Source of the DNA: Bolinopsis microptera
Lineage: Eukaryota; Ctenophora; Tentaculata; Lobata; Bolinopsidae
Length of the DNA: 64,000 nucleotides
Reading direction: 5' to 3'
Assembly (NCBI RefSeq): GCF_026151205.1
Contig: NC_087075.1
Coordinates: 4,128,359 to 4,192,358 of the forward strand
Translations under genes and position numbers: made by a program
Part shown: piece after piece, positions 54,501 through 64,000 of the stretch
Position numbering within the stretch: the first letter of the stretch is position 1
Layout: the number at the start of each line of letters is the position of its first letter
The notes under the pieces: generated by a model
Database searches by the model: none
Seen by the model: only the letters and a program-made list of their open reading frames with translations
What the model was told of the DNA's origin: nothing

Positions 54501-55829
54501 TCTTCCTCTCCCCTCACATTTATTTGGTGGTTTGGGAACTGAAATATTGCTGTATATCATTAAACTTACAGTTTAAGTTACGTGCAGCAAATTCTTTGGT
54601 ATATAAATGAACAAACTGCATTTTTATGTGAACCTTTAATCCTTATCGCTAAATATAAGTATAATTTTAAGGTATTTCCTGGAGATATTTCGAAAAGGTG
54701 ATGATAACATTAGGAATTAATTTCTAAGAGATACTTTCTGTAAAAGATAGTTCTACTCGTACACACACATATTTACATAGAGAGATAAATAAAGCTTTAG
54801 TGGCAATAGAATAACCAATAATATGATGAATAACTCTAAAACTAAGTTAAACTTGCCTAGGTTCAACCTAGTAATGAGTTAATAAATAATAACTAACTCG
54901 ATCAGTAAATAAAATTCAGGAAAATAACTAACGAAGAATGAATAACTTGATGAAAGAACAAGTAAATAAACAAAATATCAACTAAAATGACAAACCTTAG
55001 ATTTGAGCCCATGACTAAAAGTACACTGTATTAGGACATCAGCTAGTGTTTTAAAGTCAGCCTCTCCATTCATTCGTTTTGACTTGGAAGCAGTCAGTCG
55101 TTCGTTCAACTGCTCATCATCTCGTACCAAACTGGAAAATAGTCGCTATTATATATTTATATTATGTAGAGGCAATGTTTGGTTTGATGGATATTATGGA
55201 TATTATGTCACGTGATATGTTAAATTGTGTCACGAGATATTGTATGTTAAACACGTGTTTCAAAGCTACTAGCTCAATTGCGCGCGATTCAAGTGAGACA
55301 TTTCCTTTGTCAACAATGCAACATTCATTACATGTTCTGAGATGTTTACATCTTTGCAAATTGACGCACAATTGGAGCGGAATTCGGCAATTGTTCTGTA
55401 AATGCCTATCATAGTTCTTGACATGTAAAACATGAGTAATCGGCTGTATATTCTGCAATTATTGCTGAAATGCCAACATGCTCAACAGTCAACATATGAA
55501 TAATCACAACAACCATTATTAAACTTAAATAACAACATTCCTTAGTCAACACTACTGACACTGAGTTAGTATTTAACTTACAATAACGAGTACTTATTAT
55601 CGCCAGTTTTAATGTAATTTTGCAGAAAACGAACACATAGTTCAGCATTTATAAAATCAACCAATTAACTAATAATTAACTAACAATTAACTAACAATTA
55701 ACTAACAATTAACTAACAATTAACTAACAATTAACTAACAATTAACTAACAATTAACTTACCATGCTAGATTAGAGGCTTGTTCGGACAGGTTCAGTAGA
55801 CATTGTACGAATACCTTAGCGTCCATCAT
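51560..55829 (-). CDS. INPP1: Inositol polyphosphate 1-phosphatase, 328 residues
   Basis: Member of the Mg2+-dependent, lithium-sensitive phosphatase family. INPP1 removes the 1-phosphate from inositol 1,4-bisphosphate and 1,3,4-trisphosphate in cytosolic inositol recycling. Nine exons: 55829-55762, 55131-54996, 54538-54432, 53596-53445, 53038-52949, 52755-52653, 52491-52425, 52048-51966 and 51740-51560. They sum to 987 nt with matching phases throughout. Metal-site motifs: DFKTLADVLIQ near the N-terminus, GEED with E79/E80, WIDPIDST at 150-157 (D152, D155), TGAGFKLGG, and QWDTCGPHAIIRAMGG with D274. The order and spacing, especially WIDPIDST-x-FIKG and AI-RAMGG, match INPP1 better than BPNT1 or IMPA. 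The human protein is about 400 residues; the shortening is in loops and I see no catalytic loss. Introns carry tandem repeats at 53051-53232 and 55667-55760. Confidence 0.92.
52340..52397. repeat. G18/C11 hairpin in INPP1 intron
   Basis: TTTAA followed by 18 G, then TGTTCAGGGTGAA, then 11 C and TTAAA: a near-perfect hairpin with strong quadruplex potential. GTTCACCCTGA also borders the G run at 29598-29617. Confidence 0.8.
53051..53232. repeat. 10-bp tandem repeat in INPP1 intron
   Basis: About 18 nearly identical copies of CTGAATAAAG, beginning 12 bp from the acceptor side of exon 53038-52949. On the transcribed strand it reads TTCAGCTTTA and so offers a ladder of TTCAG acceptor-like sites. 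Confidence 0.92.
55667..55760. repeat. 11-bp tandem repeat in INPP1 intron 1
   Basis: About eight copies of AATTAACTAAC, ending directly at the exon 1 splice donor. The last unit changes to AATTAACTTAC and so forms part of the donor on the minus strand. Confidence 0.9.
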
Positions 55830-56544
55830 CACATAATGTATTACTACTGCACAGAGCCCTTACAAACTGTACTTTAGATACTGAACTCAGTATATCATTC
55901 CCCTAAGTGAAGGTATAGTAAGTACTAAGTTGTTAAAATTACAACCAAAGATATGCATTTATTAAACAATTAACCAATTAATCAGTTACCAGGTAAACAA
56001 GCAGAGTAGCCCTGCTTGATTACTGTTTGATTACTGCAATGATCAGTAAGTAATCAGATAATCAGATAATTACATGAACATTTTGTGATAATCACCACTC
56101 AATAACTCCATACTCCTCCAAGGTTATAAAGTCAATCCTATAGAGATACAGCTGGTGTTAATAAGACTTCAGGGCAAAATTGTTGAGGACCACAAAATTA
56201 AATAAAGAGCTACAAGTAATGAAACTATTGGGTTCCTTTAATATAGTAATAGAACTATAGGGTTCTTTTTATATAGTAATAGAACTATATAGGGCTCTTT
56301 TTCAGGTTCAGTTAGGAAAATAAAGAAGCTGAAGATGACAATCAGTACAGAAGTATACCAAGTTACACAATACACATGTTGAGTGTCACTATAATATCTT
56401 GTTGGTTTGTAGTAACCTATACCACGTCATTGAGTTATGAGGAATGTTAACAGTAAGATATGTATGAGAGCAGCCCACCACTACGTAGTTACTACTCTGC
56501 CGCATATTTTACGTTAGTACTACTCACATCGCTACTCATTATCC
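55830..56544. other. 5' flank of INPP1; no gene seen
   Basis: Presumed promoter side of INPP1. A short tandem repeat of about 38 bp (GAACTATAGGGTTCTTTTATATAGTAATA) occurs at 56222-56302. Confidence 0.4.
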
Positions 56545-56985
56545 ACTAACAACTACTGACAACTTACTGAGAACTTGCTGAGAACTTACTGAGAACTTGC
56601 TGAGAACTTGCTGAGAACTTACTGAGAACTTACTGAGAACTTACTGAGAACTTACTGAGAACTTACTGAGAACTTGCTGAGATCTTGCTGAGAACTTACT
56701 GAGAACTTATTGAGAACTTGCTGAGAACTTATTGAGAACTTGCTGAGAACTTGCTGAGAACTTGCTGAGAACTTACTGAGAACTTACTGAGAACTTACTG
56801 AGAACTTGCTGAGAACTTGCTGAGAACTTGCTGAGAACTTGCTGAGAACTTACTGATAACTTACTGAGAACTTGCTGAGAACTTGCTGAGAACTTACTGA
56901 GAACTTACTGAGAACTTGCTGAGAACTTGCTGAGAACTTACTGAGAACTTACTGAGAACTTACTGAGAACTTGCTGAGAACTACC
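56545..56985. repeat. 11-bp minisatellite
   Basis: About 40 copies of CTGAGAACTTA / CTGAGAACTTG, the A/G variants being interspersed in blocks. Confidence 0.95.
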
Positions 56986-59582
56986 TACTGCTTAACTGCA
57001 ACGCTATTGCAGTGCGCCTTAGTCAACACACCTTTACTACTTCATATCATAATACATACGGTATTACGTTTATTTTACGTCAGTACACTAATAGAACAAA
57101 GGCAGAGTGCAATAACTGTATTATAAGATTATACAGTTGTGCAATCTGATATATTGCAAGAAATATAGCTGTATACTCAAACATTCTGATCAATAAACCA
57201 AGAAGAGTTACTGCCACTGTCAAATTAGAAACTTATACATTTATCCAATGGTAATCAGCCTACTTATAATACTATTGCAGTCCTATTAACTATGGTAACT
57301 ATGGTAACTATGGTAACTATGGTAACTATGGTAACTATGGTAACTATAGTAACTATGATAACTATTCTGGTGCTGTTAACACCCATTTTACGTCACTAGG
57401 TTGTTGGGTAACTATAAATTTGTGTTTCTATTGATCAATAATGGAAGATGATTGGTTAATCGTTATCACGTGCTATAAACAATCCACAGCTCCCGATCAG
57501 TATCTAGAACTAGTGCCTAGTCTCTACTACGCGCATTATACGTCAGGCAATCGTCACCATGGCGACTATTATACATCATACGACCTTCGTCAGAATCTAA
57601 CTACTCATTGTACAATCAGGTTCGTAGTGCTAGTAAATTAGTAACGTTAAGAGTAAAGATGTAAAATAGCTAGTAGTTGTGTGCATCGAGAAATAGAAAC
57701 TTGTAACGGCTAACAATTACAGTAGTTAAGTAAATAAATAAGTAATAAGTATAATAATTAACTAAATAATTAAATGTAAACTCACTAAGTCTTTAATTGA
57801 ACAGTACAAGGACAGCACCATTTTAAAGTATGCACAGTTCACAAAGGTTTGCGCCTTTTTTACACAATATTTTAACACATTTTAACACGACATCAGCTGC
57901 GTTATGACGTAACATGTGAAATACCACTGCGTTATGACGTCACACGTGAAATACCACCACATTATCAAGTGAAAACTGTTCAACTTTTAAACCAGTTGCC
58001 AGCTGAGTGCCCACAGAGACTGAGAGTTAAAACATTACAACTAAACTGATACTGTTCGATAGAGTAGTAGAATGCAGTCGTGGTCAAATACTAAAATATG
58101 TTGAATTGTGGTTATTGAATTAGCAGCCTACACGTACACAGGATAAAACATGATTATTATATATAGTAATAATAGTGATATAATATTTGTGAAAATATAG
58201 TCATGTGAGGTTAGCTCCTGTGTAGAGAAATATTGGCTAATTTTGAGGGTCGTTCGTAAAAAGTTAAAGCAAGAAAACAAAAAACAGATTTATTTAATAA
58301 CTTAATAAGTAAAAGAGCTGATGTGAGCACAGTTAAAGAGAGAACTACATAATATCATTGAATAAGGTGTAAATAACTAATTCAGTTTCTATTTTCTTAA
58401 CTAATGACGTACATAACCATGACGCGTCTACATCATGACACAACTACATCATAAGAAAAGTGTCATTTTGTTCTATAGTATTCGAACCAAATGATTACGA
58501 CACGCACATAGCGATAGTGCTAAGCGGTTGCTAGGCGTTGCTAGGCGTTGCTAGGCGTTGCTAAGCCTTGCAAAGATGCGGTTTGAACACAGTGGTCGCT
58601 ATTGAATTGATATAAGAGAAATTGTGCATTTTGTTAAATTGCAAACATAGATCTCATAAGACTGAGCGTGAGTTAGGAATCATAAAACCCCGAATAAAAC
58701 CCCGAATAAAATCCCGAATAAAACCCCGAATACGGGCGGCGTTGCAGTCACCCTATACAACGTCTTCCATCTACAAACAAACAAACAAGCAAACAATTAC
58801 GACTCTTCGGCGATTCGTTCCTTTGAACTGATATTAGTTGTAGCGGTCTTTAGTCGAGTCTAAAAGATTTTAAATACTGGTTATTTGGTCGGTGGAATGA
58901 TCAAAGGGTTGTGCTATATTTCAAGGCTTACAATGTTGGTTTATAAATTTGAACCCGTGATTATCAAATAACGGAGACTTTAAGCTTGATTGTTGAGTGT
59001 AGTATTACTGGGTAGTGTACATTACCTAAATAGTAACTACACTACAGCGACTATAGTGAGGCCCTATTATACACTAAGCTAATACGTAGACCGTAGTGCA
59101 AATTACCTAACTACCAAGTCAATATATTAATAGGTACAAGATAATAGGTATATCATCATTATAACGATCGTACAGGATTGGTGGATTATCATTTATCATT
59201 AAGTTTATCATTAAGTTACCCTGTCTGACTAGTATGCTAAGGATAAACAGTACAGTTTATGAGTTTATGATAGTAAATAAGTAAATAGTTATCAAACACC
59301 ACAAGACAGATTATCAATTTTACGGCGCAATGTATGTTCAGTGTCCAACTTTCAAGCCAGACTCTTAAATTCTCAAGTTCATGAGTATGAAAGCAAAAGA
59401 GTATGAAAGCAAAAGAGGATGAAACCAAAAGCAATGTGCAAGAGAAACAGTGTACTTGAGAGGGAAATTAATTGACGAAATGACACACGTATCGTTATAT
59501 AAGGTATGCGTACCATTATATAATTTAACAAGGGTAGACGAAAGAATTGGATACTGGTGGGGAGTCAGGGAGCTGGGAGGTG

Positions 59583-59608
59583 ACATTGCCATATAAGGGC
59601 ATCACGTG
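59583..59608 (+). promoter_or_regulatory. CArG box plus E-box module, copy 1
   Basis: A 26-bp string (ACATTGCCATATAAGGGCAT then CACGTG) holding a perfect CArG box (CCATATAAGG) and an E-box. It is identical to 61126-61151. Function is inferred from motifs only. Confidence 0.4.
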
Positions 59609-59969
59609 TCAGGGAGGTTACATTTTACAAGTGAAAGTGATTAAACCTACTCAAAACAAATCTTATAATAAAAGCATTATTAAGTTAGAGTACTTTAAAC
59701 TTCAACTATTAGCTAAGTTCACGGAGAATGTCTTAAAGCTTTAAAGGAATTTCAAACATTGGACAACGCTAATAACAGTTATCTAAAAAGAGCAGTTTCC
59801 CTTTGTCGGAGTGTCAAGAACACAAGAAATTAGAAACATCAACCAATTACCACAGCAATAAACCAGTCGTGTCTACGCAACTACTAACTTACTAACAGAG
59901 ATACTAACCAATACACTAAGAAAACTCCTAACTCACTCGTGTAATTACATAAGTGATAACAACCCCTGT

Positions 59970-60100
59970 CATCAGCCAATAAGAAGCAGAGAATCGTGTC
60001 ACCTGATCGATCTTAGCCAATCAGGAGCAGGGAATCGTGTCACCTGATCGATCTTAGCCAATGCGATTGCAGTATTTTCAGCCAATGAGATCTGAGCGTT
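59970..60100. promoter_or_regulatory. CCAAT-box cluster with 46-bp duplication
   Basis: Two tandem copies of AGCCAAT...GAATCGTGTCACCTGATCGATCTT, then two more AGCCAAT boxes within 40 bp. Four regularly spaced CCAAT boxes suggest an NF-Y-type promoter, but no adjacent gene was found. Confidence 0.35.
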
Positions 60101-61125
60101 TGGTCTGTCAACGAGCTAGATTTAGCTAGAAGTTAGAACTACTGCAGAGATCTTAAGTATATAGACAATTTCTTTTTAATTCAGGTTTTACGCTGTTTTT
60201 AAAAAGTAGTACACCAAATTAGGAAGAAATCCGTCAAAGTGACAATACAAGGTAAAAGTATGAGGAGTATGATAACAAGAATTGCGCCCGTTGTTTCGTT
60301 TTGGTGGACGCTAGATTTCCATTTCACTATAACTATTAATATAAGCTCTAATCAGCTCACCTTATAATAATAATATTGAAACATCAGTAGACTACGCGTG
60401 CCACATTCAAGTTGGGCTTATTACAAAATACTATACATTACTAGTATACATTAAAATACGCTAGTGCCGCGCATTCATTGACCACAGACTAGCTATACAC
60501 CACATCTCCGCAAGCAATCCCCGTGCGCGTGCGCGCGGCAAGTTGACATGGAAACGAACGGAAGCAAGTAAGGAACACGACATATATTTGACCCACCTAC
60601 CGCTATTTCCAAAATCCACGTTTTTCTGCAAAAACGTCCATTCGTAACCTTTCACTATTGCCTTTTTTCAAAAGGGTGAAAAGGAAAAAATTCGCAATTT
60701 AGACAGATTATTTGGACACGTTCTATTGGAAGCCAAACAAAGATTCTCTGTTTATCAAATCTGAACATATAATGCATTAGTTAGAGTATACCTAAAACTG
60801 TAACAATTTACGGAGAACATCTTAAAGGACCGTCAAACACTGGACAACGTTAATTTACAATCACTAGCTAGTAAAGTTTAAAGTAGTCTCCTACATTACA
60901 ACTCCCACACTAAAAGGCTTTTCCTTTATCCTCGATTCCTTTTATGAAAAAAAAATTAACCGAGTATCTCGAATTTTGAAAAGTGTAATTTATTAGCAAT
61001 TTTAAATGGCGCACTATATTAGAATAATATGGTATATTATCAACTAAAAACTGAAACCTAATTGTATAGCTCCACTGTTAACAGCTGTTAACAGTGTAGT
61101 ACTCATGTCTGACAAACTCACAGTA

Positions 61126-61151
61126 ACATTGCCATATAAGGGCATCACGTG
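61126..61151 (+). promoter_or_regulatory. CArG box plus E-box module, copy 2
   Basis: Identical over 26 bp to 59583-59608. Related sequence outside the module (CGGAGAACATCTTAAAGG, AACACTGGACAACGTTAAT near 60810-60855) matches 59718-59780 imperfectly, so the module is part of an older segmental duplication. Confidence 0.4.
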
Positions 61152-62384
61152 ACAGTCAAGTTTCTACAGTACTGTAACATTTCTGTACTATCCTCCAGTA
61201 CGTGAGGATGCGTCAGAAAGCAGTTGAATGTCATCTGAGTAATAATTACAGAGTATTCCAGAATATTCACAGTACTTAACATGATAAACTCAACTTAACA
61301 ATACAGTAGTAACACAGTAGTAAGTAATACAGTAAGTAATACAGTAAGCAATACAGTAAGTAACACATAGTCCTGACAAATCACATTGATCTAAGAGGTT
61401 AGGATGATTGGTGGATTGGACCCAGTATGATAATAACTATATTAGTATATTATATAAGTATATAATATAGTGAGTTGACCAATGTTAGTAAGTTAAGTTT
61501 AACCAACCAGTGGAGAGAGTTGTAACACGTGTCCACCAATCACTGGCATGGAGGTAACGAGTAACCTTGAAATTGACAATGGATAAATACCTGATTATTC
61601 GTGGAGATTCCTATTAATTTGTCCATGAGACTGTAAATTTACATGAATATTGAGAGATTCTCCAGCTGTATCATTACTGTGTGGACCTACTATACTAATA
61701 TTCATGGTATGGGTGTTCTAAAATATCTTACCAATATACGGTATATAATATATAATATATATATATTATATATATTATATTATAATGTATAATATATGTT
61801 ATACAGTAGATAGTTGAACGAACCTAATTCAGGTTGAACGGCAAACTAAAGTCAAAGCCAAGCTTCCTCAAAATAAAATAAACTATAGATGAAATACTTT
61901 CATCTAAACCGCTCCATCATGAACCTTTATTAAAGTATTAAAGGGCCACATCCAGAAAGAGGGCAGATAATCTGAGAGGAAATTTTTGTCAAAATTTGGT
62001 GCCAAGGAAAAATACGTTGAGAAGACCTGAGCTTTTTAAGGCATACAAATGTTTCGTATTTAAGGGGAATAAAAACATGAAGGTATGAAGAGACCCACTT
62101 ATAATGAAACGTTCTCAGGGTGTCCTCCACGAAAGTTATATCGTAGGTTATATCGTATACTCTACATACCTGGTCAGGTATGATGTAACGTTCTGGTCAG
62201 GTTTGATGTGATTATTACTGTGTCCCCAGGGGAATAACACAGTGTTAGGTGTCCACTGTCGTGTGGTGAACGGTTAGTATTATAAAGGAGTTTTATAAGC
62301 TTAGTATTATAAAGGTAGACATTGGAGTCTATGGTGTTAGGGTTAATAAAATTATAACCTGGTAGGAGTAGTTAGGTAGCTGAG

Positions 62385-63525
62385 TGCGGGACTAAGTGTG
62401 GTACTGAGTGTGGGACTGAGTGTGGTACTGAGTGTGGGACTGAGTGTGGTACTGAGTGTGGTACTGAGTGTGGGACTGAGTGTGGTACTGAGTGTGGTAC
62501 TGAGTGTGGGACTGAGTGTGGGACTGAATGTGGGACTGAGTGTGGGACTGAGTGTGGTACTGAGTGTGGTACTGAGTGTGGTACAGTGGTACTGAGTGTG
62601 GTACTGAGTGTGGTACTGAGTGTGGGACTGAATGTGGGACTGAGTGTGGGACTGAGTGTGGTACTGAGTGTGGTACTGAGTGTGGTACAGTGGTACTGAG
62701 TGTGGTACTGAGTGTGGTACTGAGTGTGGTACTGAGTGTGGTACTGAGTGTGGTACTGAGTGTGGTACTGAGTGTGGGACTGAGTGTGGTACAGTGGTAC
62801 TGAGTGTGGTACTGAGTGTGGTACTGAGTGTGGGACTGAGTGTGGGACTGAGTGTGGTACTGAGTGTGGTACTGAGTGTGGGACTGAGTGTGGTACTGAG
62901 TGTGGTACTGAGTGTGGGACTGAATGTGGGACTGAGTGTGGGACTGAGTGTGGTACTGAGTGTGGTACTGAGTGTGGTACTGAGTGTGGGACTGAGTGTG
63001 GGACTGAGTGTGGTACTGAGTGTGGTACAGTGGTACTGAGTGTGGTACTGAGTGTGGTACTGAGTGTGGTACTGAGTGTGGTACTGAGTGTGGTACTGAG
63101 TGTGGTACTGAGTGTGGTACTGAGTGTGGGACTGAGTGTGGTACTGAGTGTGGTACTGAGTGTGGTACTGAGTGTGGTACTGAGTGTGGTACTGAGTGTG
63201 GGACTGAGTGTGGTACTGAGTGTGGTACTGAGTGTGGTACAGTGGTACTGAGTGTGGTACTGAGTGTGGTACTGAGTGTGGGACTGAGTGTGGTACTGAG
63301 TGTGGTACTGAGTGTGGTACTGAGTGTGGTACTGAGTGTGGTACTGAGTGTGGTACTGAGTGTGGTACTGATTGTGGTACTGAGTGTGGGACTGAGTGTG
63401 GGACTGAGTGTGGGACTGAGTGTGGGACTGAGTGTGGGACTTAGTGTGAGACTGAGTGTGGTACTGAGTGTGGTACTGAGTGGGGTACTGAGTGTGGTAC
63501 TGATTGTGGTTCTGAATGTGGTAAC
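62385..63525. repeat. 12-bp satellite
   Basis: About 95 copies of GGTACTGAGTGT / GGGACTGAGTGT with occasional GTACAGTGGT phase slips that recur at intervals of about 100-240 bp. Because 12 is divisible by 3, it creates long Leu-Ser-Val-Val and Thr-Glu-Cys-Gly pseudo-ORFs. Confidence 0.96.
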
Positions 63526-64000
63526 CTTATATAAGTGATACGATATGTTGTTTGTGTGAGGGAAAGAACTTACAATATTACAAGAGATACCTACAAACAG
63601 TTTACACGATGATTTGTGCAGTGCTCTACGGTCTGTATATTATATAATTTACTAATCACAGGACAATCATATAACAATTACCTAATTGAGAACGTCTCGG
63701 AGAGCCCACACGTGATGCCCTTATTATATAATATATGGTAATGTTACTGTGGTGAAGTGTGTAGTAACTTTCTAGCTATTACTCTATTACATGTATTAGA
63801 GAGGCACAATTTGCGTGCGCAAGGTGCGAAGTTGCATAACACACTTCTGGCAGATCATTGGAGGGAGGTAATGTTGTTAGACAAAAACAAATTGGCAACA
63901 TTGCTATACCAAATACTGATAAATTTAAAACGATGTGAGGGGAGAGAGGGGGAGAGAGGAAGGAGTGAGGAGGGGAGAAAGGAAGGGTGAGAGAGGAAGG
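63526..64000. other. No gene seen
   Basis: AT-rich flank that becomes purine-rich (GGGGAGAGAGGGGAGAGAGGA) at the window edge. The frame at 63757-63990 is unsupported. Confidence 0.4.

Larger units (their letters stand above)
56986..62384. other. 5.4 kb without a recognisable gene
   Basis: AT-rich, with many short repeats: CTATGGTAA x7 (57291-57355), GTTGCTAGGC x4 (58525-58565), AAAACCCCGAAT x4 (58684-58733), a 46-bp CCAAT-containing duplication (59970-60062), and duplicated CArG/E-box modules (59583-59608 and 61126-61151). Open frames here (for example 57441-57641, 59365-59592) match nothing I know. Confidence 0.45.

Noticed and set aside
62398-63538. Several overlapping plus-strand frames rich in LSVV or TECG
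   Set aside because: Artefact of the 12-bp satellite read in different frames.
1-64000. tRNA or rRNA genes
   Set aside because: No convincing tRNA T-arm/A-box pair or rRNA sequence was seen by eye; a tRNAscan or Rfam search would be decisive.

Overview
This 64 kb window is AT-rich nuclear DNA from an invertebrate animal. Evidence: several small-exon genes with GT-AG introns, a rhodopsin-class receptor, an inositol polyphosphate 1-phosphatase, LIM and C2H2 proteins, a lectin/sushi protein, TTAGGG-type interstitial telomere sequence, a PHD-endonuclease-RT LINE, and many hAT/MULE-type DNA transposons and minisatellites. I cannot place it to phylum. I see no rRNA, tRNA or CRISPR array.

Layout. 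198-16139 (minus): a four-LIM-domain gene whose first LIM half is encoded by either of two alternative 5' exon sets. Its introns hold a LINE fragment, a foldback element, about 1.75 kb of a 14-bp satellite in which nearly every unit is an RFX X-box, and a 3.6 kb terminal-inverted-repeat (TIR) element with its own nested insertions. 16140-26400: no confident host gene; a multi-level transposon nest (18150-21680), an hAT element (22318-23360), an inverted-repeat element (24047-24631) and a foldback element (25534-26277). 26518-29583 (plus): a secreted protein gene (signal peptide, fucolectin/F5-8-like domain, sushi domain) with a tentative chain of tail exons. 29626-34950: an intact 1158-residue LINE ORF bracketed by inverted repeats. 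35000-40010: minisatellites and two hAT MITEs with exact 8-bp target duplications. 40173-47145 (plus): an eight-exon class A GPCR of 302 residues. Its large intron carries an intronless 600-residue C2H2 zinc-finger gene on the opposite strand and a foldback copy. 47287-51320: another foldback copy, an E-box/CRE minisatellite and two related MITEs. 51560-55829 (minus): a complete nine-exon INPP1 gene of 328 residues. 55830-64000: no recognisable gene, with several minisatellites, duplicated promoter-like modules and a 12-bp satellite.

The host genes look functionally unrelated (LIM adaptor, secreted lectin, GPCR, phosphoinositide metabolism, zinc-finger regulator). All multi-exon models were built by hand from splice sites. 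The LIM, GPCR and INPP1 models keep reading frame across every junction and sum to multiples of three, which is the main support for them. Most of the remaining sequence is transposon or tandem repeat, and many open frames in it are repeat artefacts.
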